This document shows, in pieces, positions 24,126 through 35,398 of a stretch of 64,000 nt of DNA; position 1 is the stretch's first letter; each line of letters opens with the position of its first letter. Under the pieces are notes generated by a model. It saw only the letters and a list, made by a program, of their open reading frames with translations, did no database searches and was not told the origin of the DNA. Origin of the DNA: Panax quinquefolius (taxonomy: Eukaryota > Streptophyta > Magnoliopsida > Apiales > Araliaceae). The stretch is taken from positions 1 through 64,000 of the forward strand of contig JAINUW010000757.1 of the NCBI GenBank assembly GCA_020205615.1. The letters are read 5' to 3'. A program made the position numbers and the translations under genes.

Positions 24126-25125
24126 TCATTGCTCAACGATTTCACTATCTGGAACTACGATCGTAGTGTTGAGCTCGACAACCTCATTCATAGTGTCTGA
24201 ACTTTTGGTTGAAGTGTCTTGAGGCACTATTTTGTCTAAGTCTGTCTCATCAAAGATGATGTGAATCGAGACTTTAATACTCAGTGTCTTCTTGTTGAAC
24301 ACTCTGTAGGCCTTACTGTCTGTGGCATACCCAAGAAAGATTCCTTCGTCTGACTTGGGTTGGAACTTTGTCAAATACTGCTTTCCATTGTTGAGAATGT
24401 AGCATGCACAGCCGAATACATGGAAGTAGCTGACATTTGGCTTTCTTCTTTTCGACAGTTTGTAGGGAGTCTTCTTAATCGTAGAGTGTATCATTGATCT
24501 GTTCTGAGTGTAGCATGCAATGTTGATAGCTTCTGCCCAGAAGTATTCAGGTAGATGGGCTACTGCTAGTAGATTTCTTTCAGCCTCTATCAACGTTCTG
24601 TTCTTTCTCTCAGCAGTTACTCCATTTTGTTGAGGAGTTCGTGGAGCTGAGAAGTTATGACTGATGTCATTGCTTGTGCAGAACTAGTCCATTTCTGAGA
24701 AGTCAAATTCTCAGCCATGATCACTCCTTATAGCCTTGATTTTCTCCCCTTTCTCGTTCATCACTAGTCTGAACATCTTGATCAGTTGGGAGCTTGTTTC
24801 ATCTTTTGAGGTTAGAAATAATACCTATGTGAATCTGGTGTAATTGTCCACTACGACTAGTGAGTATCTCTTCCCTCCAAGGCTCATTGTTGGAATTAGC
24901 CAAAATAGATCTATGTGAAGTAGCTGCAGGGGCTTGTCAATTGAGTTAGCAGTTTTGCTCTCGAATGAGCTTCTGGTCCGCTTTCCAAGTTGATAGGCAT
25001 TGCACGACCTTTCTTTAACGAAGTTGAACTTGGGTAAGCCTGCAACTAGATCTTTTGAGGCCAGTTTGGACATGCTTTTGAAGTTGAGATGAGACAGTCT
25101 TCTATGCCATAGCCAGCTCATTTCT
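24126..25125 (-). pseudogene. SIRE integrase
   Basis: The frame 25121-24825 starts in the zinc-binding module (LWHRRLSHLN). The second Cys of the expected CxxC is Tyr (CNAY), which should break zinc binding. It goes on to the first catalytic Asp in HIDLF. The frame 24593-24126 has the core end and C-terminal part (AVAHLPEYFWAEAINIACYT, GIFLGYATDSKAYRVFN). The middle (24600-24820), with the other acidic residues, is interrupted by stops. Integrase would insert the cDNA into chromosomes. Confidence 0.85.
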
Positions 25126-25248
25126 TCAGATGTTTTAGCCAGAAAGCATATTGTCTTCGTCTGAGCTTAGTTATCCAAGATTTACTGTATAGACATTTCC
25201 ATCTCTTGTTCCGGTTAGCTTTATAGCAGATGTCTTCAAATTTTTTAC

Positions 25249-25560
25249 TTAACATTGATTGTTGAGGAATGTTACTTGATGACCCTTGTCGCAGAGTTGT
25301 CTAATGCTCAGAAGATTGTGTTGTAGTCCTTCCACATAGGCCACTTTATTGAAGGACATTGCACCATTCCCAGCTAAGCCATATCCTCTTGTCTTGCCAG
25401 AGCCATTGTCTCCAAAGATGACTAAGGGACCCTCCTTTTCTATGTAGTTAGATAGAAGGGTTTTGTTCCCAGTCATGTGCCTTGAGCATCCACTGTCCAG
25501 GTACCAAGTTGTGATCATTGAGCTCTGTTCCTGTGGTAACATTAAACTTTCATTTTGTTA
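25249..25560 (-). pseudogene. SIRE aspartic protease
   Basis: The frame 25542-25249 (97 residues) contains TWYLDSGCSRHMTG with the catalytic DSG and later LSIRQLCDKGHQVTF, typical of copia proteases that cleave Gag-Pol. It is separated from integrase by a break at about 25125-25248. Confidence 0.85.
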
Positions 25561-27621
25561 CCCATACTTGCATGGGTCCTACTTTGTTAGTACCATTGGG
25601 AACCCAGATCTGCTTGATTTTGGGTCTCACATACATAGGATTATAATAGCATTATGCAGCCTTGTGACTAACCTTATTGCACACAAAACATCTAATATGA
25701 TGCATGCTTGTGTGTGTATGAGGATTCTTCCTCCATTTAGACTTTTGTGGATCTTTAGTCATCCTTCTGCTAAACTGATTCTCTTTCTTCCATGTGTCAT
25801 TGTGTTTTACGATTTATGAGGAGTGTACCTTTCCCCTACTGTTCCTTCAAGTTGGTTCGTGGAGTTGATTTTACTCGACTCTACGATCCTTTGAGGTTGA
25901 AGAGTAGTGGCTGGGTTATTCTTCTCTTTTCTGAAACCCAGGCCAGCATGAGATCCTTTACTCCATGGAATATGGATTGAATCAGTAGAGCAGGGTTGGA
26001 CTGGCTCATCCTTCCATGAGGATTTCACAAATATAATGCCTCTACTAAAACTTGAGGCATTACTAGTGCTAGTTTCCTTTACCTTTTCCAAACATGGTTC
26101 TGAGGTGGATTCCCCAAAGCCTAATCATGTTCTATCAGAAACACTTCTCTAGCTAGAGATCAGGGAGTCCATGGATGTAGAGGATTTATTCCATGTTGAG
26201 ATTGTCTTTTCTAGTTCCTCAATTTTAGAGGTTATACTTGACTCTTTTTGTGTATTGAGCTCATTGGTCTATTTTTAAGAGCTTATTCTCAGCTTCAACT
26301 TGGAGAGAGAGTCAGTACTTAGAAGGGCTGTTTCCAGTTCTTCTTGAACTTTCTCTTTCTCCTTTTGAAGAAGTGAATAGTCCTTAGACAGAACTCTAAA
26401 CCATTTCATGTATTGATGCAGATCAGATGTTAGGCCATGCAGTGCAGTTCTTAAATCATCAATGTCTACATCAGGAGAGTTGAAGTCAAATACCTCATCT
26501 ATACTTACTTCATGTATGTTAGAGTTCTGTTTGTTCTTTGCATGCTTGGCCATCAGGCAAAGATTTTCCAATTGAGGATCTTCATCATCTTCAGATACGG
26601 GAGTTGAGTTATTGTCTGAGTCACACCACGATCCTCCAGCTACAAGGCCTTTTCCTTTCTTCTGAGGCCTTTTGTTGCCTTTTTATTCCTTCTTTGGCTG
26701 TGATTTCTTCTTTAGTTCTTCTCTAAGGGGTTTATTGTAGTTTGCAATGAAATGGCCAGGCTTCTTGCAATTGTAGCATAGATCATTTATCTGCTCCTGG
26801 CTGCTGTAGTTGTTGACTTTCTTTGGTTTGCTTATTCTGCCTTGATGCGTGAACCTTCTGCGTCTTTTCACCAGAATTGTAAAGTCCTCATCATCATCTT
26901 CATCATAGTCAGAGTCATTTTCAGTATTGACTTTGGAGGTGTTGTCAGTTGCTTTGAGCACAACACCCTTATCATTCTTTCTTCCTTCAGATAGAGTTTC
27001 TGCTCGTTGAGTCAGCTCCAGTTCGTATGTAAGAAGGTTGCCATATAACTGTTGAACAGTCATCTCATGGAGATTCTTTGACTCTCTAATAGCAGTGGTT
27101 TTGGCATCCCACTTGCTTGGTAAGGCTCTCATGAACTTTATGATTAGATCTTTGTTTGGATAGATCTTTCCATAGGCTCTTAGAGAGTTGAGCAGAACAT
27201 TGAATCTCTCGTAGGTGGCAGTGACGTTTTCTCCTTGAACGTGTGCAAACATTTCATATTGTTGTGTCGGGAGAGATTGTTTGTTTTCTCTGACTTCTTA
27301 TGTTCTTTCATGCATGATGAGCAATGCTTCCCAAACCTCCTTTGCTGTTTTGCTGTTGACCACATTTTTGAACAGATCATCTTCTAAGGATTGGAACAAA
27401 ATGTTCTTGGCATTTTTGTCGAGTTGAACAACTCTCTACTCGTTGTCTGTCCATTCTCCTTTGACCTTGATCTGTATTCTGTTTGGGTCGTCTGTAGTTG
27501 GTGCAAGCTTTGTAGGGACGTAGGGCCAATTCTGAACAGTTTCAAATAGATCTTCATCTATTGAATCCATGTATGCTTGCATCTGAACTTTCCAGTTGGC
27601 GAATTTATCTTTGTTGCACAT
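25560..27621 (-). pseudogene. SIRE gag
   Basis: The start region is the frame 27621-27436 (KFANWKVQMQAYMDSIDEDL), then 27380-27180 and 27252-26683 (MRALPSKWDAKTTAIRES, then a zinc knuckle CYNCKKPGHFIANYN). The last knuckle Cys has become Tyr. A further frame (26571-26275) has a heptad pattern (LQKEKEKVQEELETALLSTD), and 26091-25807 follows. Gag would form the particle and bind the RNA. At least three frame changes and several stops occur. Confidence 0.85.
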
Positions 27622-27710
27622 AGGTGGCTAGCTGGCTCCTCCAATCTTTGATTCGCTTGGTAAGTGTGTCATTGGATCTACTTAAGCTTTGTAGGCTATA
27701 GAATAGAACT

Positions 27711-27723
27711 TGCTTTGATACCA
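27711..27723 (-). other. Primer-binding site of the SIRE element
   Basis: On the minus strand TGGTATCAAAGCA lies two bases inside the 5' LTR. It is complementary to the 3' end of initiator-Met tRNA, the usual plant copia primer. Confidence 0.88.
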
Positions 27724-27725
27724 AT

Positions 27726-29226
27726 TGTTAGTTCCCGAAGGCACAATAGTTATCTAGAAGGGGAAGGGGGGGGGGGGGGGTTGAATAGATATTTAAAATT
27801 CTTTTCATTTTACTTTGTTAGTTTTGATAATGATTCAAACATAGCGGAATTAAGATTTGTTTGATCTCCCTTTTTAAATATAGTGAGTTAATGAGAGTGA
27901 GGCAGTTATAACAGTTATAACAGTTATAGCAGTTGTAGCAAGAATGCAATAGACACATCAGTTTTAAGTGGTTTGAGCACTTAAAGCTCCTAGTCCACTC
28001 TTCTACTCTTCGAGTAGGAAATCCACTAAGGATATCTTATACACTTTCTGAATCTCACCGATTCCTTCTAGACCAGCAGTCTAGGCACTTCTCAGTTCAC
28101 TCTTGAACTCTTCAAGTCCGACAGACTTGGTTCTTCATACTTCACTTTTGAACTCTTCAAGTCCTTCTCACTTGGAACTTCTTACTTCACTTGATTGGTA
28201 GTTGATGAGTTCTTGATTGGTGCTACTCAGTTGCCGTTAAGCTCTTGTTTGAAAGAACTGAGTAGCTGAGCAAGCTTTCTCTTTTTCAGATCGTAGAGTT
28301 GAGCGTTTAGTGTTCTTCAGCATTTTGTACAATACTTGCTTAGGTGAATCATCTGCAGATGTTTTGCATATATGTGATCCTTGAAATCTATCCATTTGAA
28401 GACATCCGTTGAAGCTCTAAATGCGTTTGACATTTTTGAACTTTGATAGATTCTTTTCTGCACATCTTTGAATTGCATTCTGGCCCACTGACACAGCAGA
28501 CTGCTTTCTCACCTAACACCTGAAAAGGTGTTTTCCTCTGACCAATGGTACTTTCCTTAGCTTCTTCAATTCGTTTCTCTGTTGTATACTAAGGATATCT
28601 TTTATATCATTAGGACTGGTGAGGACTTCAACGTTTATAACCCATTCCACATTTGTTGAGATTTATCTTTAAAACAAATGGTCAGGGCTCGATGCTTCTG
28701 ACACAGGCAGAAGATACCCTATGATTCAGATCGTGGTGTCTTGCCACCTTGGTGTTTGATCCGTTAATAACAAACGAGAACACTACGATTTTCCTTAAGG
28801 ACTGACACACTACGATCTTTACTTGCTTGTCTTGCAGACTCTACGTTTTCGAGAGCACACTACGATCTCTGAGTTGGCTCGGCAAACATTGGGACCACTC
28901 TACGATTTCTGGAGAGGCCCTTCAAGGCAGACATACTACGATCATCAATGCTCTACGATTCTGCCTTGGCTTCTGCAAACTCTTGATCAGCTTAATAGAC
29001 TACGATTTTATTGAAGCCTATATATTACATTTCAAGACATAGATCAACCTAACATCTTTGATCTCTTTATCTATACATTCATTTACAGAATGATAAACAT
29101 TAAAAGCTTAGATCAACCTAACACATTTGATTTATCACTAAGTCCTTGCACATATATTCCTTGAAGGACTTTTAATATAATCATGAGCATTTTCTTTAAA
29201 CATCAAATCAAAATATGTACTCTCCC
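27726..29226 (-). repeat. 5' LTR of the SIRE element
   Basis: It is 1501 bases and nearly colinear with the 3' LTR. The plus-strand left end TGTTAGTTCCCGAAGG corresponds to TGTTAGTTTACTTGAGG. The outer end lacks the last few bases (expected CTCTCCCAACA, seen CTCTCCC) directly before the TATAT duplication. A run of about 15 G at 27767-27780 replaces a 6-G run in the other LTR. Confidence 0.9.
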
Positions 29227-29976
29227 TATATATACTCCATCTTCCAATTTTATATAGATTATCACAGTAATTGTTGGTCAAACAATTAATCAATAAGCAA
29301 AAGATATAATAAACAATTCAATAAAAACCAACTTTCATTCAATGGGACAGTTCAATTTAAACTACATACCAAGTTCTGTTGCAATCTTAATTAAAGTTTA
29401 GTTCATGATAATAATAAAGAAAAACATCATCTAGATTAATAATCCAAACATCCCAGGTAATTACAAAACATAAAACTAGATAAGAGAAGAAGAAACTCTG
29501 AATTTGTTCAAATACTCTGTCTTTGATCTTCAGCCCTTGCAATTCTCCTTCATGTTTTCCTTCGTTGTTCTCTCTACAATTCCCTTGATAATTTTCTTGA
29601 TACGTCTTTTCTAAAGTTTTCTCCTATTTGTATTCTTCAAAACCCTAATTTAGATTCCTTTTAGGCTTCAAAAACCAACTAAGTAGTAGCAAAATCCCTC
29701 TTTAGCCGCACATGAGCGCCTAGGCGCTCAACCCAGGTCATTTCCAAGCGACTAGGCGCTTGACCAGGAACACATATTTACAAAAATGCCACTTAACTCT
29801 AATTTTAATGATTTTTGATCTTTTTCTTCTCTAAAATGACCAATTTGTCCCTCCAACTCCAATCTATAAGAAATAAACACAAAAACACATACAAAGATAC
29901 TAAAAACACTTAAAGATAGCAATAATTAAATTTAATAATATTGGATTCATAGGTATAAAACCTACTTATCACTCAT

Positions 29977-32511
29977 CACCGAACATCATCCCCCGCACAA
30001 CACGTTAGATTGATCACCGATTTAGTCCCGACAGTACAGATTTGCGGCATTTCCTTGATGATTATCCATGCATCACTGCTCATTCTTATACCATTGTTTC
30101 AAGGGGTTGCCATCTACCTCATTTTTACAAGAACAAATTTCGCACCTACTCAAGCCTTAATAGATTGAGTGGTTCTGCGCTGTCTTGGTTCATCTTCCTT
30201 CAGACCACAGAGCTTCCCTATTTTATTGAGAATAATAGTTTTGGAACTGTACTTTATTCTCCTCACAGGGTCATGAGGCAATTCGAATTTGACCAGGAAC
30301 GCCTTTTCGGTCACACCTGCCGGGAGAATTATGAGGCTGCTCTTCTTAACTTTGACTCTACCTCCCCCTCTTTTACATAGGCATTTCTAAGATTACCAAG
30401 TGATCCTTATAGATCCCTTCCTTTTATCATACCAGATGATTCTTAGAGCGGGCGATATACTACTGGCTAGCGTAATTACTGGCAGATCAATCTTAAAAGA
30501 TGACAAGTTGATACCTTGATTTGTTCAATGCCAATTTTTATTCCGAAACGTCTCTAATGAAGTCGACTGCTATGTTCTCCTAAGACCAATATTCGTTGAG
30601 CACTTTGGCCAGCTAGTAGCCGATTTATTGAGCATGAGGTTTTGATGCCTAAGTCTTCTCCTCCTCAGTTAGCAAACATTCATCCTCGAAATGATCTGGC
30701 TACTCTTCCCGCATAGGCTCCCACTACTTCTATAAGTCTTCAACCACATGCTCCCACTACTTCTAGAAGTCTTCCACCACGGGCTCCATTTCGGGTATCT
30801 CTTCCAGCTCCTCCCCAGGGATCTTCTGATGCCGAGGAAATGAGATTTACTCATTCTAAAATGAGAGTAGCTAATACTACTGATTCTGAGGTGGCTCCTC
30901 CTATTTTCGATGTTGTGGTTCCAGTCAGCCGTCCTCCCATTAGGCTTATCTTAAAGCTATTGGGAAAACGCTTTCTTGATACTATTGATTCTAGTATGCC
31001 GACAACCGAGGATCCGATCAAGAAGCGTCGTAGAAATTTGGTAATTTTGTCGTGATATTCTCATTTTTCTTTCATCCCTTGTATAACTACTTTTGTATTT
31101 CCTTGTGTAATTATTTTCTTGATTTTCATATTACAGAGGTCAATGAAGATGATGATGACGCTTCTCTTGGGTTTATATATGGTACTGAAAATGAGGCGAC
31201 TGTGGCGGCTTCCTCAAGTCGTGAGCCTCCCTAACCTATCCTTGTTGATGTTGAGTCATCTACTCCTCATGATGATTATGTTAGTCTTGATTCTAAGGAC
31301 ACTTTATCTGAGGTGGGCTCGAGTCTTGCTGTGGGTGATACAGTAATTTCGTCAAACCTTCCTATGACTTCTCCACCTGATGGGCCTGAAGATGCTGATG
31401 AGACTTCTACTTCCTCGAGGGGGAATCCTTCTGAGACTATTGTTGATGTCCATCCTCGCCAAAAGGATTCTTCCAAGTTAGTGATTTCTCGGGAGGGCAT
31501 TGTTGATAGTACTTTGGGTGGGTTAAATGACATTCCCCTTTTTGTGGCATCTACCGACTCTTTTTCCATTGGCTATATTGTGAGTATATTTCTTTAGTCA
31601 ACATATGATTTTTCTTGAAGTTCTCTCTTTTTCCATAATATATTGTGCTTTGACATTTTGTTTTCAAAGTGAGAAGATGAAATATTTGCCTTTGCCTATT
31701 GAGGCACTTATTTTATTTGATGCTCTCCATCCGGATGTTGCCCACTCGCCATATAGTGACCTTGGTTATCTTCCAGGTGGCCAAGGCTTCGAGGAATCAT
31801 CAGCCATACGGTATCTTCCTGCTCTTCCATCCTTTGTCTCAACAAATTCTATGGTGACCTCTAAAGTAGCTCCTGCAATAGATTCCTTCAATCCAAGTGG
31901 GGATCTTATTTCTTGGAGGGGTTTCCAGATATCATCTTCTAGTTAGGAAAGTTTTGAGCGTCTCCTAGCTCGGTTCCCGTAGATACTTGACCAGCAGATT
32001 ATTAAGGCACCTTCCGCCCAAACCTTCTTCCTAGATTAGCTCGCAGGCCTTATTCTTGGGTTGCACATTCTTTCTTTATATTCGTTGCGAGTCAAGGACT
32101 TGAAGAAATTTAGCATTATGTAGACAACCTTGCAGCCGTGGGTGTTGATATGTCTCCTTTTTGTACTAGACTGGATATTCTCAAATCAAGTTTTAATCTT
32201 GTTGCACTACGTTTGTAGGTTGTTGTACGTAAGTTTGAAGATGAATCCTTTTCAGTACAACTTTCTGACCTTGACGAAGCCGCAAACAAGTTGAAGATCC
32301 AGTCTGAGATTTAGAGGGCAAGCTTCAGGATCTAGAGGTCAAGTTTCAGGATGTAGAGTGCCAACGATAGGACTTAGAGTTAACTACTCGATAGATTAGG
32401 GAGCTGAAAGCTACAAATCTTAAGATTCGGGATTCTGTCATTGCTGACTTGGAGCCTCCACTTCAGTTTGATATGTTATGGCCTTTAGATTATAACTTGT
32501 TGTAGTTTTTT
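29977..32511 (+). pseudogene. Tat1 antisense gene, C-terminal half
   Basis: This continues the PMD gene after solo LTR B. The frame 30042-30380 (112 residues) reads LRHFLDDYP, LPHFYKNKFRTYSSLN and YSPHRVMRQFEFDQ, matching the end of the plant mobile domain. Downstream exons (about 30660-31045, 31137-31600 and 31670-31945) are Ser/Pro/Asp-rich and appear separated by short introns (TTTTTC...TTACAG near 31136, TTTTGTTTTCAAAG near 31670). From about 32220 a Glu/Leu/Lys-rich stretch up to DLEPPLQFD suggests a coiled coil. It ends near the TAG at about 32500. Several in-frame stops show decay. The product is unknown; PMD proteins of host origin act in TE silencing, but a role here is only conjecture. 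Confidence 0.65.
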
Positions 32512-33233
32512 CGATTTCCTATTTCAGAAACTCATTTACATATATTTCGTTTATCAAAATATAGTTTCTTTAACCTTGTTGATTGCCTTTAATTTGAATG
32601 ATTCCTTGGAACTCAATATTTATCATTGAATCTCAAGTTATTCAAATTAATACTCCAAGACAACAATAGGCATTATAAACAAGTAAACATGAATTTTGTC
32701 AAAAACATGTATGTATATTTTTCACAAACCTACACTTGAATTTATACCTGTTTTTTATTTTTTTCTTTTTAAAGAAATCAGAAAAATATTCAAGTATAAA
32801 TTAAAGTTTGACAATTTATTGATAATTAGATTACTTTTAATGAAAAGCATAACGTTTCATATATAAAATCTTACTTTTGTCGTAGAAAGCATAACGTTCG
32901 CCACTTTTAGAGATAAAGTGTAACTTTCTTGCTTTTGTCGAAGAAAGCATAACATTCGCCACTTTTAAAGAGAAAGTGTAACTTTCGGGGTTGAGGGCTT
33001 ATACTCAGGTGTCTCAATCACTTTTGAAGTTGAAAGTGTAACTTCTGAGGGCTGCTAGTCAGGTGCCTTGATTACTTTTGAAGTTGAAAGTATAACTTTT
33101 TGATTCGAGGGCTGCTAGTCAGGTGCCTCTATTACTTTTGAAGTTGAAAGTATAACTTTGTGTTCCAAGGGCTGATAGTCAGGTGCCTTGATTACTTTTG
33201 AAGTTGAAAGTATAACTTTTTGTGATGATTATC
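32512..33233. repeat. Tat1 spacer with tandem repeats (32.87-33.22 kb)
   Basis: After an AT-rich stretch, two repeat types occur. The first is a pair of about 60-base units (AGAAAGCATAACRTTCGCCACTTTTARAGA..., 32885 and 32945). The second is four units of about 60 bases built on GGGCTGCTAGTCAGGTGCCTTGATTACTTTTGAAGTTGAAAGTATAACTTT (about 33000-33220). It separates the convergent ends of pol and the antisense gene. Confidence 0.8.
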
Positions 33234-34330
33234 TCAAGTATAATATTTCATCACCCATTTCAAGTTTAATGGGCATGAGACAACATTTGATCCCATACGA
33301 GATATTTTGCAATACCCGCTTTCAGAGATTTCTCGTACCCTATACGGGCCTTCCCATTTGGGGTAAAATTTGGTGGTTGGTGTTCCTCTCATGGCTTGAG
33401 TTGCCGTTTCGAGCACCAAGTCTCCAACCAAAATTTGTCGTGATACCACTACGGTATTGTATTGTCGTCGTAGTCTTTTGTGATACCGTTCAAGTTTTTT
33501 CTTTAGCTTTATCTTAGAAGTCAACTAAGGCCTCCAGGGCAGCTGGTCGGTTCTCTTCCTCGACTAAGCTTCGAAGTCTCATTCGAGCCGAAGGGATTTC
33601 TATTTCGGCGGGCAAGATAACTTCTTCACCATAAACCAAAGTGTATGGGGTTTTTCTTGTAGGCTTTCTTTTTGAATCTCGATATGACCATAACACTATT
33701 GGTAGTTGTTCTGGCCATATCTTCGGATGATCGTCTAGGGTTTTTGATAAGATTTTGATCAAGGTTTTATTTGTAGCCTTTGCTTGTCCGTTGCCTTTCG
33801 GGTAGTAGGGTGATGATTTGTAGTGTTTCACCTTGTATCTTTCCATCAGATATTTGATGTCCCTATTAATGAAGGGAGTTCCATTATCCGACAAAATGAT
33901 CTTCGTGATCTCAAATCGACAAATGATGTGCTCCTTGATAAAATTTGCCACTGCCGGTCCCGTAGCCTTCTTCAAAGGTATTGCTTCCACCCACTTTGTG
34001 TACATCTCGGTGGCAGTTAAAATCTAGATGTTACCTTTGGAATTAGGGTGAATAGGACCTATAAGATCCATTGCCCATGTGAAAGAGGAATGCTATTGTT
34101 AAGGTTCACAAATCCACGGCGGGAGCATGAATCAAGTTCCATGTATTTGACAATGTGGCACTTTTTAACAAATTCTAGACAATCTCCTTCCATCTTTGGC
34201 CAGTAGTAACCATGATCAATAAGTTGTTTTTACAACTTGGCTCCCCCTAGTGTTCATCTTTGTGCATTTGATAAACCAAATCTTTGGCTTAGCCTAGTTC
34301 CAGACACCGTAAGGGCTTGCCACTGAACCC
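33234..34330 (-). pseudogene. Tat1 integrase
   Basis: A worn zinc-binding part lies at about 34330-34130. The core frame 34005-33514 contains KWVEAIPLKKATG, the second catalytic Asp in ILSDNGTPF, and NGQAKATNKTL, where the catalytic Glu is Lys (AAG). The C-terminal frame 33524-33234 has the GPY/F-type module (KWEGPYRVREI). The Lys substitution alone would inactivate strand transfer. Confidence 0.88.
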
Positions 34331-34399
34331 TCTTCTTAACAATTCTCAATTTTGAAAGAAGAATCGTTGTGACTTCCTCTTTAATATAATTGGGTCCTT

Positions 34400-35300
34400 C
34401 TTTTCAGTTGAAAGAATCTCGTTTTGTAAGAACTCCACATAAGGGATTCACCAATTTGCCATGTCATCAATAAAGGCGTATTCCTCCTCCCTATGGTATT
34501 ATTGGCATGAAACACATTAGCGTTGTAGGGCATCTGCTTCCTTCTTCATTTCGGACCAATAATACCCTTGGCGTTGCAACCTACGATACAGGCCTATGTC
34601 TGCCAATCCGCAGTTCTCGTCATGCACCTGATGCAAGATTTTATTTGCTTCTTGCCTCCCCAAGCATTATGTCAATACACCATCTGCTTCTTTGTGATAC
34701 AAGACACCTTTGATGATGTTGTACTTTTGTAGCTCCACGATTGGTATTGTTCCTTCCTTTGTTTACAATTGATGGGAGATGTCATGTCTCTAATCATCTA
34801 TCATGTCTTTGGGGAACAAGTCTAGCACCATGGTTAGGAGGGTTTTCTTCATTACCTTCACTTCCAAGTCTTCTCATTGGACATAGACTAGAGACACTAC
34901 TTTTTATAGTGCATCAGGTTGTTTATTTTGTCCTCTTGGCACATATTCAATCACCACCTTCTTGAAAGCCTCCATCACCTTTTGTGGTACAGTTTGATAT
35001 GGCACCAAGATAGGTTCCTTCACTGCGAATTGGCCTTTTATTTGCTGCACTATAAGGTTTGAAGCTCCCTTTACTTTAAGTTGTTTGGCTCTCAATTCTT
35101 GAGCCGCCAATAATCCTAGTATAAACGCCTCATATTCTGCTTCATTGTTTGTGAAAGGGAAATCCAATTTGTATGGCAAGGCCACTTTCGTTCCTTCTTT
35201 GGTGGTCAACACCACTCTTGCTCCGCCTTTACCTTCTGCAGATTATCCATCGAAAGCTAAACTCCACCATTCTGGGTCTTCATCCATCAAGTCGATTGCT
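34400..35300 (-). pseudogene. Tat1 second (Tat-type) RNase H
   Basis: The frame 35215-34904 contains FTNNEAEYEAFILGLLAAQE and VIEYVPRGQNKQPDAL. Just upstream, about 35285-35216 reads WWSLAFDG, a stop, then SAEGKGGARVVLT, so the DGS site is hit by a stop. A second RNase H after the RT-linked one is a diagnostic of the Tat lineage. Sequence toward 34400 is a degraded link to integrase. Confidence 0.75.
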
Positions 35301-35398
35301 TCTACTTCTCCACCCGAAAGATCCTCAGAAGGAGGTTCGTATTCTCTATTTGGAAATTGAGCTAGCAGGTCTGCCAAGGCTTGACATCAGATTGCCTT

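Larger units (their letters stand above)
14073..29226 (-). mobile_element. SIRE-type Ty1/copia retrotransposon with env-like region, 15.2 kb, TSD TATAT
   Basis: On the minus strand the order is 5' LTR (29226-27726), PBS TGGTATCAAAGCA (initiator-Met tRNA type), gag, protease, integrase, reverse transcriptase, RNase H, a 20-bp tandem array, a long extra env-like region, PPT ATAGGGGGAGAT and 3' LTR (15556-14073). Domain order and the extra 3' region fit the SIRE/Maximus lineage. TATAT flanks at 14068-14072 and 29227-29231. Solo LTR C (2.69 kb) is inserted in the env-like region. Frames are broken by several stops and frameshifts, and key Cys codons have become Tyr, so it is inactive. Confidence 0.92.
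12395..29971 (-). repeat. Solo LTR B (about 1.33 kb without inserts), TSD CTCGT/CTCAT
   Basis: On the minus strand it begins TGATAAGTAGGTTTTATACC (29971 leftward) and ends ...GAACGATATCC...GTATACTTGCGTGTTAAAC...GGCAACA (12395). This architecture matches the LTRs of the 46.6-51.7 kb element (TGATAAGTGG... to ...GTATACTTGC...GGCAACA), so the two families are related. Flanks CTCGT (12390-12394) and CTCAT (29972-29976) differ by one base. It is split by a MULE MITE and by the SIRE element. Confidence 0.8.

Noticed and set aside
27711..27723. tRNA gene fragment
   Set aside because: It is the primer-binding site complementary to initiator-Met tRNA. The rest of a tRNA is absent.
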